Source: Epiperipatus broadwayi
Taxonomy: Eukaryota; Onychophora; Udeonychophora; Euonychophora; Peripatidae
DNA length: 64,000 bases
Reading direction: 5' to 3'
NCBI GenBank assembly: GCA_028023455.1
Contig: JAQFVV010000113.1
Location: 558,001 to 622,000, forward strand
The position numbers were made by a program, and so were the translations under genes. Of this stretch, positions 1-12,074 are shown piece by piece. Within the stretch, counting starts at the first letter, position 1. Every line of letters begins with the position of its first letter. The notes under the pieces are model-generated. The model was not told the origin of the DNA. It saw only the letters and a program-made list of their open reading frames with translations, and did no database searches.

Positions 1-110
1 CACATTTTTTAGGGAAGCTGTAGGGCATCCAAGTTCAAACCCTACATTACCAAGTACCCAAAAGCCTCAGGAGAGTGGGAGAGATGTTTGTTTCTCTCTC
101 TATTCAACTT
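1..110 (+). repeat. Dispersed repeat F, copy 1 (window edge)
   Basis: This segment is similar to 7590-7695: both carry the block 'agctgtagggcatccaag', then a B-box-like 'gttcaaaccct', then a run describing an A/G-rich 'gagagtggga' stretch and 'gtgttagtaaa'. Positions 20-45 can fold into a tRNA T-arm-like hairpin (GTAGGG...CCCTAC around TTCAAA). That suggests, but does not prove, a tRNA-derived SINE origin. The left end is cut by the window edge. Confidence 0.55.
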
Positions 111-2284
111 TGTGTTAGTAAAAGGGATAATATATATTTTGAATGGTTTAATAGCTGTACTTAAAAGTTAGAATTTTAAGGCACAAACTATTCAATAAAT
201 CATTTTTCTAAGTTTGCTTATAAATCTTCTTTAAAGCTAATTTATATTTAATAGATTATAATATTCTTTCTTTAATTATACTTTGATTCTAATACTCTTA
301 CTGATTTATTTAATGACTTTTAATTTAGAGCTTTTTAAATCATTCAGTTTATTTTTTGATAGGCAGGTTTTATATATTCGGTATGGATGAGTATGTGTGT
401 ATTTACAGACAAACTTAAAGACAGTTACAGATAAATTGGAAAAAAGGGTTTTATTTAAATCATTTTATAATTTCTTTATAAAAGTTATATTATTTAGGAT
501 CAATTTATTTCATTTTATCTGAAAGAGTTAAAGGTTTCACCTAATGTTCAGGCTAATGTCAAAGGTTAATGAAAAGAAATAAAATGGTCAGGGTTGACAT
601 AGTCAAAGAGCCACGTGGAAGGATAAAGACAAAGAATCAGTAATCAGTCATTGTAATTAAAAAATAAAGATCATTTTTGGGACCAGACTCAATGATAAAT
701 TTAGAAAAAATTGTCAATCCACAGAAGATTTAACACAGACCACTAATGGAATGCAGTTTATAACTATGTGTTTTTAGTAACAAAAATATGTGTGATATCA
801 TCAGACAGAGCACATATAGTCTGATAATAAGAAAAAAGGAGGGAATAAACTTGTTTGCTTTTCAGAAACCACACATTTTTTAAAGGTTTCTACATCAATA
901 TGTTGGGGTAAAATATTTTGTTTGGGTTCTAGTAGCCCACCCAAGAGCCCTGTATGCATCAGAAGAGTTTAAATCTAGAAATATTAAAACATCTTAGAAC
1001 TGATTGCCAAATGTGAAAGAAGAAATTTATTGCTTCACCTGTACTGTTTTTAAATCCAGAGTGGAACTACAAAGTAAAATGCTGAAATTTGTGAAACATG
1101 CCATTTACTGAGTTTGAATCAATGCACAAAACAAAATGCTAAAATATATGGAAAGTATAAATATCCACCTGTCTATCAAAAGTAGTTATACCCAGAAGAA
1201 ATGAAGAAACCATCTCAATGATAAAATGGTCCCTATAGAAGCAAGTTATTTTATCATCATTGCAGTAAAAAGAATTGCAAGCCCAAGCTAAAATAGGACT
1301 GTTCCAGTAATCCACTGTAATTGGTAAATCTATACATTACATATTGGTGTGTGGCTGACTTTAAAATGAAATTCCTTGGACTCTTTGAAATAAAAGAACT
1401 GGTAATATCAATTTTAATTATATTTTTATCAGTGACTATTAGCAAATCTTTTAATAATAAGTCCATTTATCTCTCACTTTAAATCCTAAAATGAGAATGA
1501 ATCATTAGAGATTTTCAATAATAATAAATATTGCTCTATTGATATTATGTATCCTTAGATTATTATATGTAACCATTTATATGTGTATCTTACTTTTATA
1601 AAATGTGTTTATTGTGTATTGATTCAATATGTTGATTTATATTGTATGTCAAAAGGGTTTAAAAGTTTTTATTCATAATGAAAATTGACACATATACACA
1701 CACACCTAGTAATATAATTATGCTTACATGTATATTTGTTGAGCATGAATGTTAAAAATTGGTAGAAATTTAGCATTAGGAGAGATGGATTTTTAAAGTA
1801 GTTAATGACCTAGATTGGTGAAAATGGAGATAGGTAATTTGAAGTTGATTTCTTTAAATGTTATCTTTATGATCTAACTAATCTTTCTCTACTCATTTCT
1901 CAATTAATATTATGTTTAAATTTATCAATATAAAAATATGTTATAATCAATAGGCGAGTATGTGCATGCATAGTGTTTATTTTTTAAAAAAAATGTTTGT
2001 AGAGTATGAGATTTCTTTTTATTTACTTACTAGAGAAATTAATGCACACACATCACACTATATGATATTAACATTGAGCACATGTCATTAAGGAGAAAGG
2101 GAGAAAATCTTTGGTATTATTATTACTATTTAAATGTAAATAATTTATGATTATTAATTATGTAAATTCTCTATCTGTATTATTAATGATTGATCAATAA
2201 TAAATGTTAATTTGTTTTTGTTAAAAAAAAGCATATAGCTTTCTTAAGAGTTAATCATTGTCTTGTGAGATTGTTTATGATCAT
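111..2284. other. Gene-free AT-rich stretch
   Basis: No reading frame here resembles a known family. The longest frame (1257-1466, minus, 69 codons) has no domain and ordinary AT-rich composition. There are scattered A and T runs and a short CA-rich tract near 1690. I see no structure that I can name. Confidence 0.6.
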
Positions 2285-2915
2285 TATCATTGTTGATGGG
2301 TCTCAATTGTTAAAATATATTTTAAGTAATTATAAGGTGGTAATAGATATGATTTGTTGTTGGGAGTTAATTGTATAGCTGTATCTGGAAACATCATCAT
2401 CATCCTCTTATTAATCAATAGTCTAAATAAAGATGTTTAATGGCCATATGAATAATAGTTTTCACTGTATTTGTGTATCATTTGTGAGCCATCCTTAGAG
2501 ATAATGACTACCATCAAAGATCATCCAATGTCAATCAAGGTTTAGTGAAATGCCATCGATAAATTGATAGAATTTATATGAGCTAGTAAGACTTATGAGA
2601 GTGTTAAATATGCACTTATGATATTAAAATTTTAAATAATAATTTTGTCTGATAATTTTATTTGCACAACTAAAGAATAATAAGGATGTTTTCCCTTATT
2701 GTTAGTGCAAATGTGATATGGTTCTAAAATACAAAATCCTACATCCTGTTATAAATAATGTACCAAATGGGTTCAAACCAGGTACATCTATAAGTAGGTA
2801 TATAAAGTAACTTTATCTAGATTTAGATAGCCCAGTGTTGCCCAGTTATAAATAAAAACTTATAAAAACTGCTTAAAGGCCTACTAGCCATTATAATGTC
2901 ATCCCCCCCCCCCAA
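2285..2915 (+). repeat. Old dispersed repeat G, copy 1
   Basis: This stretch is diverged but colinear with 9300-9960. Shared landmarks in order are an ATC-rich tract, 'gagctagtaa...cttat', 'gatgtttt', 'gatatgg', 'aaaatc', a T-arm-like hairpin ('gtacc...gggttcaaacc...ggtac') and 'tctagattnagata'. The hairpin contains the RNA polymerase III B-box-like core GGTTCAAACC, so a SINE-like origin is possible. A run of 11 C lies at about 2903-2913. Confidence 0.55.
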
Positions 2916-3493
2916 TCTTGATATATCTAATTTATTGCTCATATTTTCAGCAAGTTGCAATATATTACTTGAAAAAGTTTATTTTTTAATAGTTGAAATG
3001 ATGGCTGTGAAAAAATTTTAGTAAAATTTTTTTTTTTTTGCTAGTATTGTAATGTTATATGAATTTCTATTTTTTTAAAATTACTAGCTTAGTGTTAGAC
3101 AGTATTTAATTTTTATTTTAAATGATGGAAACCATGCTGCAGTTAAGGCCAAATAGTGCAATATTTGTCTACTGTGACATTTATTATCAATAATTCCAAT
3201 TACTGTGAATACAAACCAATCCTTACCAACCAGTCTCTTCACTAATCATATCTTCAATTAACACTTACACATCATGAAGCTTACTATAGCACTGTAGCTG
3301 TCACCATCTTTACATTCTCATTTTTGTATTCCTTTTAAAAATTTTCCAAACAGTGCTTTCAATGCTAATGTCTGAATCGAAACAATGCAAACAATAATAA
3401 TAAAAGAATAAAATTGTGATAATGTTGAAAGAGATAAATCTACAGCATGTGCATATGCATGAGAAATTAAAGAAAGAAAAGGCAATTCAAAAT
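2916..3493. other. Gene-free stretch 3' of the RTE element
   Basis: AT-rich sequence with T runs near 3029-3041. No coding frame and no recognisable repeat, apart from the flank of the RTE insertion at its right edge. Confidence 0.55.
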
Positions 3494-3519
3494 ATCATCA
3501 TCATCAAACATTATCAATC

Positions 3520-4240
3520 CACTGCAGGATGAAGGTCTCTACAAGTTTAATCCATATTCTCCAATCTTTAGCTTCTGTTCTCCACATCACCCCTGCACAC
3601 TTTCTTATTTCATCAATCCATTTCACATGTGGTCTCTTTCTGGGTCTTTTACAATCTCTTGGTCCAGTTTAAGATTTAAATTGTCCATCTATTATCATCT
3701 CTTCTAGCAATATGTCCAGCCCAACTCCCTTCAATCTTTTAATTTTTTCAATGAGGTCAGTAACACCTGTTTGTTCTCTTACCCATACATTGCGTTTTCG
3801 ATCTCTTCATGTTACTCCCAACATGCATCTCTCCATACTTCTTTGAGTGGTTTGGAATCTCTGTATTGCTCTTCTATTAAGTGTCCAAGTCTCAGATCCA
3901 TAAGTAAGAACTGATAAAACACATTTGTTAAAAACCTTCTTTTCAAACACATAGGCATATTTCCTTTTAGTATCAAGTTATTTCTACCAAAAGCACTCCA
4001 ACCTAGTTTAATTCTATGATTAATTTCATCCATTATGTTTCCATCTGTATTAATAATCTGACCAAAGTATTTGTAACTGTTAACTTCTTCTAAATCATCA
4101 TAATCAATCTTTATTTTCATATTTTGAGCAAATTGATTAAACATTACTTTAGACTTTTTAACATTTTTCTTTAGTCCTACTTTCATCTGATAACTCCTGC
4201 AACATTTCCTGCAGCTCTGAAGCATTATTTTCAAAAACAA
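3520..4240 (-). pseudogene. RTE C-terminal region, two frameshifts
   Basis: This continues the reverse transcriptase after a frame change near 4190. The overlapping frame 4240-3812 reads 'GLKKNVKKSKVMFNQ', then 'LEEVNSYKYFGQIINTDG' and 'HRIKLGWSAFGRNN', a block typical of the thumb and C-terminal part of RTE proteins. At about 3935 the frame shifts again. The correct continuation (equivalent to the intact frame at 57387-57947, with 'YGSETWTLNGRAIQRLQTTQ' and 'GHIARRDDNRW') is only visible across frames down to about 3540. No host function. Confidence 0.88.
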
Positions 4241-5425
4241 CTATATCATCCGGAAAATCTAAATAACTTAAATAATCTCCATTTACTTTCATCCTTTTAG
4301 TTTCCCATTTTAATCCACAAAATACTTCTTGCAACCCTGCTGTAAAAAGTTTTGGAGATATGGAGTCACCTTGTCTTACACTTTTCTCAACATTGACTTT
4401 CCCAGTATCATTATGTAATCTAATTGTTGTTGTTGCATTTTTATAAATATTCTTTAAAATATGACAATATCCTGGATCTATACCTTGATAATCCAATGCG
4501 TTAATCACTGAAGAAATGTTTCTAGAATCAAATGCCTTTTCATAATCTACAAATCCAAAACATAATGGCAACTCATATTCATTTGTCTTTTCTATAACTT
4601 CTCTCAATACCGGAATATGATCTACTGTACTAAAACCACTTTTAAAAACAGCTTGTTCCCTTGGTTGGTGAAAATCCAATGTTCTTTGTAGACGAGTTGT
4701 AATTATCTTGGTAAAAATTTTGTATAAAACCGATAAAAGGCTGAAAGGTCTGTAATTTCTAATATCTTCTTTATCACCTTTTTTAAATATTAATATTATT
4801 ACTGAATTCTTCCAATCATCTGGTACATCTTTATCATTTAGACATTTGGTATATAACTTTGCTAAAAAAAATTCTATTTCTTCACCTGCTTCTTTTAATA
4901 TACCAATTATAATTCCATCATTACCTGGAGCCTTTCCTTTCTTCATACATTTAATTGCATGTTTCACTTCTTCATTTAAAATTCTGGGCAATTCAGAAGA
5001 TGTAATAGAAATAAGAGATACTTGTTCTTTATTACTATATAATTCTTGATAAAAGTCTTCTACCCATTTCATAATGTCATCTTTCTTTTTAATAATAATT
5101 CCATCTTTTTTTCTTATTGCAGATATAAATTTCCTACCAATACCAAAATATTGTTTTATATTCTTGAAACTTTTATTTTCTTTTACAGCTTTCCTTGCTA
5201 GTTCACAGTTATATTTTCTTATATCATTTTCAACTCTTTTCCGTATCATTTTACAAAATTTGAGATATTCAATCCTTTTTAATGCTTCATTTTTGTATAT
5301 CTTCATATTCTTTCTTTTCTTCATAAATTCTCTAGTCTCAGTAGAAATTTTATTGGTCAATTGCTGCTTTTTTCTACCAGCTATCTTTGTTGCAGTTTTT
5401 AAAAGTGTATCAGTTATTTTGTATT
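4158..5425 (-). pseudogene. RTE reverse transcriptase domain, broken
   Basis: This segment copies element RNA into DNA at the nicked target. The open frame runs from about 5425 (frame entered after a one-base shift) to 4158. Motifs in order are 'KAPGNDGI', 'NYRPFSLLSVLYKIFTKII', 'FGFVDYEKAFDS' (first catalytic Asp), 'VRQGDSISPKLF' and 'YLDFPDDIVVF'. The last is the [F/Y]xDD box, which in RTE elements is normally FADD. Here the residue before the Asp pair is Pro, a change likely to distort the active-site turn. The frame ends prematurely in 'SDESRTKEKC', where a shift separates it from the continuation at 4240-3812. The assignment to the reverse transcriptase family is firm. The assignment to the RTE clade follows from the N-terminal endonuclease and the microsatellite 3' end. 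Confidence 0.92.
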
Positions 5426-6475
5426 AATTTCATTTAAATCTGAATCATGTTCAAAATCTACTAATACTTGAAACCGATTTGTAAGTTCTAATTTAAATTC
5501 ATTAGAATGTTTCTGAAGATTAGGAATATCAACTGTAAAAATTGTTTTTCTTAATAATTTTTGTCTCTCTAGTTTTGCATTAACACATATCTTATATCTT
5601 ACTAATCGATGACCACTTCCTGTGTTAAATTTATTAAGAACTTTACAATCTTGAAATATGTATTTTCTATTAGTCAAAATATAATCCAATTCTGCTGTAT
5701 CTTCATTGGGATGCTTCCATGTCCATTTCCTTTTAACATTTTTCTCAAAAAAGAATTCATAATATAACGTTTTTCTTTTTCAGCAAACTCCATTAGTCTA
5801 TGTCCTCTCTCATTTCTATTACCATAACCAAAATTACCTACAGCACTTTCATCTTTTATTTGTTTACCAATTCTAGCATTAAAGTCTCCCATAACAATTT
5901 TAAAATGTTGTTTACTCTGATCGAAACCCTTTTGTACATCCATATGAAAATCTTCTACTACTTCATCACTATGAGAACTTGTTGGGGGCATAAACCTGAA
6001 TTATCTGCATTTGGTATCTGCTATTAAGTTGTATAACTAATCTTGCCACTCTGTATGATATACCAACAATCTCCACAATGTTGTTCTTCCACTTTTTATT
6101 TATAATGAATCCTACTCCACTTGTATTTCCAATATTTGTGCCTTTATAATAGAGTACATGTCCACTTTCTAAATCAATTGTCTCTTCACCTTTTCTTCTA
6201 ACTTCACAAAGTCCAATAATGTCCCATTTAATATAAGAAAGTTCTTCTTCTAATTCTTGCAATCTTCCTTCACTTGAAAGTGATCTGCAGTTGTAAGTAC
6301 CTAAATAAAAAGTTGTCATCAAATGGCAGCCTGGGTCCACAATCAGGGGATTTTTAGCACCCTCTGCCTTCGGCCACCAACTGCTGCCTTGGTTGGTGAC
6401 TTTACAGCCTCCTGGGAATAAGGGCCATGATTCATTTTTTTGTCTATCATATTTATCATTTACACAAACATTCAT
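5414..6475 (-). pseudogene. RTE endonuclease domain (EEP superfamily), frame-shifted
   Basis: The N-terminal half of the RTE polyprotein would nick target DNA to prime reverse transcription. Frame 6475-5969 holds the start, with 'GTYNCRSLSSEGRLQELEEEL' near residue 60, then 'DIIGLCEVRRKGEE' (the metal-binding Glu region) and 'GVGFIINKKW'. The frame then shifts. Frame 5991-5674 holds 'VMGDFNARIG', the catalytic Asp/Asn motif. A further shift leads to frame 5689-5414, with 'LDYILTNRK'-like sequence and 'GSGHRLVRYK'. In this family that last motif normally reads SDH, so the catalytic Asp appears replaced by Gly. Host proteins annotated as craniofacial development protein 2-like share this fold, but the direct junction to reverse transcriptase shows this is the transposon. 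Inactive by frameshift and probably by substitution. Confidence 0.9.
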
Positions 6476-6755
6476 TCTGCCTTATCAGGCAACTGTTTCT
6501 TGATCTTAAACTCAGAGGTAAAATGCCAATAAACTCACCACGCTGGCTAATGCATCTTGGTGAGCAGCCCATCCATGTTTGTATACTATATGAATAATCA
6601 CATAGTAATAACAACTGCAATGACATGAACGTATGGAGTGGACATTAGGAATTTGCCCTGCTCGGTTCCTTTAAGACCTCCAAGAGCAATCAAAGGGTCT
6701 CCTTTCAGTTAATAGCAAACTCCTTTCTGCAGCCATTCAGAATGTATTGCTATAT
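6476..6755 (-). mobile_element. RTE 5' leader
   Basis: This lies immediately upstream of the endonuclease ATG on the minus strand. It is markedly less AT-rich than the flanks and stops at a (TA)n run near 6755. In RTE elements this part carries the internal promoter, but no specific motif can be proved here. Confidence 0.55.
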
Positions 6756-7589
6756 ATATATAATTTCAATGTTTATTTTATAAAAATACTTTTTAATATT
6801 AAAATTTTCTTCCTTTAATGACTCCATTCATCGATTAGAAATAAAACTTGAAAAAATATCTTTTTTGTTACTTTAGCTGCTATATGACATAAATAAATGT
6901 AAAAAAACCTTCTTCATAAAACTCAATACTTTGTTAGATTTTATTATCATATAATATGCTAGCAAAAAAATAAAAAGGAATAACTTATGTTTTAAAAATT
7001 GTTATTTTTATTTGGATAGAACTGGGACCAATTACTATATTTGCAACAGTTATAACTTCAAATGCAAGCTTGTATATTGCAATATTTTCTCAGAATGCAT
7101 TATTTGTAATAATTAAGATCTCCCTATACACTAAAAAAGAAAAACATAGGAATGCTATAAAACAGAATGCATTTTCTCTTCTCTTTCTACTCATATAAAT
7201 GATAATGTAATGGTTTTAATATAAATTTGACGAATTAAAATTCTTTTTAAATGTAATAAAGTAGAAAAAAAATTATAAAAGAAGTATATCATCAAATATC
7301 CTAGATGAAAAAAAATAAAGTTTTAAATTTATCTAATATTTTGAAGTTTTATTTAATTACATGATAATTCATAAAATATAATTTTGACTTGATGAAATTG
7401 AATTTAACAACATTGTATAAAGTTACATTAAAGGTTTGCCTTCTAAATCCAGTCACTACTGCCTAAAAATAACCTTATAATGCTAATATATTGTGCCATT
7501 ACAATTTGGTCACTAGCCAAATTTATAGTAATGTGCATGTGAGGAAATGTAAAACCAAAAATCATCATCACATTTTTATATAACCATAA
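6756..7589. other. Gene-free AT-rich stretch
   Basis: No open frame of note. Mostly A and T runs. Nothing recognisable. Confidence 0.6.
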
Positions 7590-7695
7590 AAGAAGCTGTA
7601 GGGCATCCAAGTTCAAACCCTACCAGATCAAAATTTTAAATGCTTTAGACAGAAAGAGAGTGGGACAGCAATTATATGCTTTGTTTGTGTGTTAA
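7590..7695 (+). repeat. Dispersed repeat F, copy 2
   Basis: Matches positions 1-110, including the T-arm-like hairpin at 7598-7623 and a downstream 'gagagtgggaca' block followed by 'gtgtgttaataaa'. The RTE element and its flanks separate the two copies. Confidence 0.55.
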
Positions 7696-9299
7696 TAAAT
7701 CTTAAAAAGAGCAGTACACACATTTAATATTTAAATTTTCTTTAAAAAGCAAAGTTATAACGCATACGTATAAGCACTGTACGTGTAAGTTATTTAATTG
7801 TTTTATATTTCAAATATTAAACACTTTGACTTTCTTTAAAACTAACCTATGCTTGATCAATTTTAATATTTTATTCTATACTTCTATTTTGCTTTTCTAT
7901 AGTTGTAATTGGGATATAAAAAGGTGTCTGGAAAAATCAGTTGAAGAATTATTATTGTGATTATGATTCAGATTATTAGACTATTAAATTGAATGTTGAA
8001 AATATAAGAAATGACTGGCTAGAAAAATTATATGTATGTCCCATCTTTGCCAGACCATCTGGGGAAGCTGCACATCATATAGGAAAGAAAAGATGTTTTG
8101 TCTAAAATAATATTCTACACCTTTCAACTGACCAGAGAAATAAGATGTTTTTAATAGAAGGAAGAAAGCATTCACCTGCATTCGATGAAAGATGAATTAA
8201 TCTACCGATAAATATTAATCATCAAGTCCAATTAATTGTTCCAGCAACTGAGTTTAAATCTGGGAAATTTATAACGTGAAAACAACTGCTGTATTTCATT
8301 CACTAAAAGAATAATGCTTGACAGGAAGAGAAGAAAAATTGATATAATGATTTCCAAATTATCCACTAAAGTAAATAACCTCAATAGGATCCTCATCATC
8401 AAATAATTATATACTTCAAGAAAGTGATTGTTTCAAAGAACACGGAAATTGTTGCTGCCAAGTATAGACAGTATACAAGACAAGTGAACCCTTGGATTGG
8501 TAATATGACTTTTATATCTATTTTCTTTGTGCAATCAGAGTATTAATAAAAATTTAGTAATAAAGTGACATATTTTATTTAAAGAACTTTTAAAGACAAT
8601 TCAGATCGATGGAAACCAAGAATGTCTTAATAGCTTTGAACTACATAAATGTTTGTGAATGTATCAAAATTTATTTGTTTATTAATTTTACAGTTATGAA
8701 ATATTAATGTGTAAAACAATTTTTTTTTTATGGTATTATGATTTTAGTTTTAACTAATATATTATTATTATTTTGGGATAAAACACGCACATACATAGTA
8801 ATATTTTATGTGTGTATAATTGCGAGTGAATGTGAAATAATAAGTAGTATTGAAATATTAGATTATTTTGTTTCAAGTTAAGTATAGCATTTCTGAGGTA
8901 GAAGAGAGGAGGAGAAAATAATTTAAAACTTGTTTCTAAAACTTGCTCTTTCAATTCTACTAACATTTTTTTTAACATTCTACTTACATGTTAGATTTAT
9001 AAAGTATGTGTGTTAATGAGCGGATAATATATTTTTTTCTTGAAATACTTTTCTCATGGAGTGAAAATCATGGTCAATGTGACATCCAACTTAATACAAT
9101 ATACATTTGAAGGGAAAGGGGAAGAACTTGAAATTAATCTGAGGATTGTTATATAATCAATTATTATTAGTATTCTTATTCATATCAATTTTCATGTATG
9201 TCTAGAAAATTTTATGTATATGTTAGAAATGCAGTAATAAATATTAGTTTGTTTTATTAAATGTGGCGTATATATTTCATTAAGTGTAGTCTTTGTTAA
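7696..9299. other. Gene-free AT-rich stretch
   Basis: Short frames at 7984-8181 and 8754-8978 (both minus) show no domain, and their composition matches the non-coding surroundings. No repeats identified. Confidence 0.6.
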
Positions 9300-9960
9300 G
9301 GGTGATCATTCATCGTCATCAGTGGTTGAATATCAGTTATTTAAGATATAAGTAAATATGCTAAAATTAAGCAATAATTATGAATTTCTTTATAAAAATT
9401 AGTTTTATGTTTATGCTTAGTCCTAGAGCTGTAGTTGAAACCCTTGTCATTATCGTTATTATTATTATCATCATCATCATCATCAACATTTTAATTAATG
9501 AGCTGTTTAACTGTTTAAAGACCATAAATAAATATTGATTTTATAATATTTAGTGATTTCTTAGTATTATTATAACCACATCCCATCATCTATTTCATGC
9601 AAGGATGAGTGAATTGCCATCCTAAATTAGTTATATATAATCTGAGCTAGTAAACTTATAAAAATATTGTAACACATTTGTTATGTTAAGATCTGAGAAA
9701 TGATTTATGTCTAATGAACTCCACTGTGGTTTAAAGATGTTTTACTTTTACCTAAATATTAGTGCGTATAGTGATATGGCTCAAAAAGCAAAATCTCCCA
9801 TTTTTATTAGAAATAAAGTACCAAAAAAAGGGGATTCAAACCCGGTACATGTGAAAGGTTATTAGATATAACTGTGTCTAGATTCAGATAATCTAGTGGC
9901 GCCCTGCTAGACCATATTCACTTAGTATTTATTTAAACATGCACTTAACATCAAACCAAG
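9300..9960 (+). repeat. Old dispersed repeat G, copy 2
   Basis: Colinear with 2285-2915. It carries an (ATT/ATC)n tract at about 9455-9490 and ends with the T-arm-like 'gtacc...ggtac' hairpin around 'gattcaaaccc' near 9834, followed by 'tctagattcagata'. The copies are diverged, so it is an old repeat. Confidence 0.55.
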
Positions 9961-10718
9961 AAATGAAAGTGGATAAGATCTACTGTCTGTATACCTGAGT
10001 TATATTTTATTGAATTACTAGTGTACTCACCTCACGTGATTTCATATACCTGAGTTATAATACTTGTTATTAATAATTTGCTTATAATTATTGATAGTGG
10101 GATATCTTGAGAAATCTAATGATAGAAATATGTTTCATTTCATCCAATGACCCATAATATGATAGATAACTCAGTCTGATCTTTGGTTTAATAGCCACTA
10201 CTCATGTTAAATAATTCTTCTCTTTTGATATAAAATCTACAATGCATTTTTCGTTTATTGAGCTAGATATTTATATTGGAAGCTTTTTGAAATAAAAATA
10301 GAGATTTATATTTGAATCGTTTCATAATTATTAAATACATTTGGATCGTTTGATCATCTTTATTAAGTTACATTTTTTAACAATACTGAAATATTTGAGA
10401 TTTTTACAATACTTGAATTTTTTTGATTCTTTAATAGACCAGATCTCATTTTGTTACACTGGATCTTTGATCGTTCTTTAATTTGGTTACAATATATATG
10501 CTAATGAATTTAAATAAGCACTCTTGAATATACTGCAGGGTTACCTTAGTGAACAGTAGAGCTGGCATGAGAGGAATGTAATGTAATGACAGCATAAGGC
10601 TTATGCATTCATCATGTCCAGTCTTGCATGATTCACATCTTTTGCAAAAATCAAAAATAAATAAAAACATTTTATTACTTAGCAATTTAATTACGTTCCC
10701 TTTTTTTTTGCTAAAACT
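9961..10718. other. Gene-free stretch
   Basis: The frame at 10446-10685 (minus, 79 codons) shows no recognisable family and is AT-biased. No repeat identified. Confidence 0.55.
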
Positions 10719-11190
10719 CTGTAATTTGTATAATCTATATTGACTATCACATCCGAAGTAATTGTATAATCTATACTGACTATCACATCCGAAGTAATTG
10801 TATAATCTATTCTGACTATCACATCCGAAGTAATTGTATAATCTATACTGACTATCACATCCGAAGTAATTGTATAATCTATACTGACTATCACATCCGA
10901 AGTAATTGTATAATCTATACTGACTATCACATCCGAAGTAATTGTATAATCTATATTGACTATCACATCCGAAGTAATTGTATAATCTATACTGACTATC
11001 ACATCCGAAGTAATTGTATAATCTATACTGACTATCACATCCGAAGTAATTGTATAATCTATATTGACTATCACATCCGAAGTAATTGTATAATCTATAC
11101 TGACTATCACATCCGAAGGAATTGTATAATCTATACTGATTATCACATCCGAAGTAATTGTATAATCTATACTGACTATCACATCCGAAA
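10719..11190. repeat. 36-bp minisatellite, about 13 units
   Basis: The phrase 'tgactatcacatccgaa' recurs exactly every 36 bp from 10741 to 11173 (13 occurrences). The spacing has no indels and there are only scattered substitutions (for example at 10811, 11117 and 11138). The unit ends 'gtaattgtataatctatac'. Because 36 is a multiple of three, the minus strand stays open across the array and encodes a 12-residue repeat (VSIDYTITSDVI). There is no sign of a signal peptide or non-repeat domain, so I read the long minus frame (11182-10691) as a by-product. Confidence 0.95.
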
Positions 11191-12074
11191 TAATATAATT
11201 GTAGTTAGAAATTCGTATTTGTAATTAGTGAATAATAATAAATAATTAATTATTTACATATTATAAATACCGATTTGTGCAAATTTATAGAATCAAAATT
11301 TAAATAAACAAAATAAAAATATGTTTTGCAAACAAATTATATTTTATTGTCTTGATTTTTTTTTTGTAAATTCTGATAACATTTTAATGAAACGAATCGT
11401 TCTTGATTTGATTTATAATTGTAAACCAATATATCTATATCGGCAAATAAGATATATTTTTTAAGAATCTAATACCTGTTTTTCTTAGGTTGATTCTGGT
11501 AAAAAGGATTTTTTAAAAAAATATCATCCACGTACTGATATTTTTCTTATGAAAGTTTTTCAGTCTGCATTTGCATAAAGATAACATTTGACAAACACAC
11601 GCATACATTTGAATGAATATAAGAAAATATCCATACATAACATAATTAGAATCATATAATAATACAACAAGCTAATGCAACTATAAGCCATTTGTTTACA
11701 ATTGCTTAGCAATAACTAAAAAAAATATATATTCATTATTTTTTTATTGATTAAAAATAATATGGGAAATTTTAATGCAAAAATTGAAAAATGTTTTGAA
11801 AGATGAAAAAAGATAAAGACTTATGAATTTAGCAGAAATAATAAAAATGTACATTGTAAATTGAGTCATTTTATTGGTTTTTTTTTTTTTAAAAAAAAGG
11901 AAATGGATGTGGAAGTATCAAAATAAAGTTATTGCAGAATTGAGTAATATAAAAGAAATGTATACTTCATTACTAAAAAACATTAAAAACAAATAGCAAA
12001 AACAAAAAGGCAATTCAACCTACTGACACACATTCACAAAAAAAAAAAAGAAAAATAAATAAATAAGTATATTA
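11191..12074. other. Gene-free AT-rich stretch
   Basis: Poly(T)/poly(A) near 11880-11898 and 12039-12049. Nothing coding and nothing recognisable. Confidence 0.6.

Larger units (their letters stand above)
3494..6755 (-). mobile_element. RTE-clade non-LTR retrotransposon, near full length, decayed
   Basis: Read on the minus strand, the order is a 5' leader (about 6755-6476), an apurinic-like endonuclease, a reverse transcriptase, a C-terminal region and a short 3' end finishing in an ATC/GAT microsatellite at 3494-3506. This order, the single-ORF layout of about 3.2 kb and the simple-repeat 3' tail are typical of RTE elements. The 3' end is shared with partial copies at 57373, 29945 and 60331. 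At least four frame shifts break the coding region, and both catalytic cores carry substitutions, so this copy is dead. I found no convincing target-site duplication. The 5' boundary is approximate, set where the sequence turns into (TA)n at about 6755. Confidence 0.9.

Noticed and set aside
5969-6475. A host gene annotated as craniofacial development protein 2
   Set aside because: The endonuclease continues into a reverse transcriptase and a microsatellite 3' end, so it is an RTE retrotransposon.
10691-11182. A 163-codon minus-strand frame with a 12-residue repeat
   Set aside because: It is the translation of the 36-bp minisatellite, whose period is a multiple of three. There is no non-repeat domain and no signal peptide.
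10719-11190. Possible CRISPR array (regular repeats)
   Set aside because: The units are contiguous, with no unique spacers, and the context is eukaryotic.
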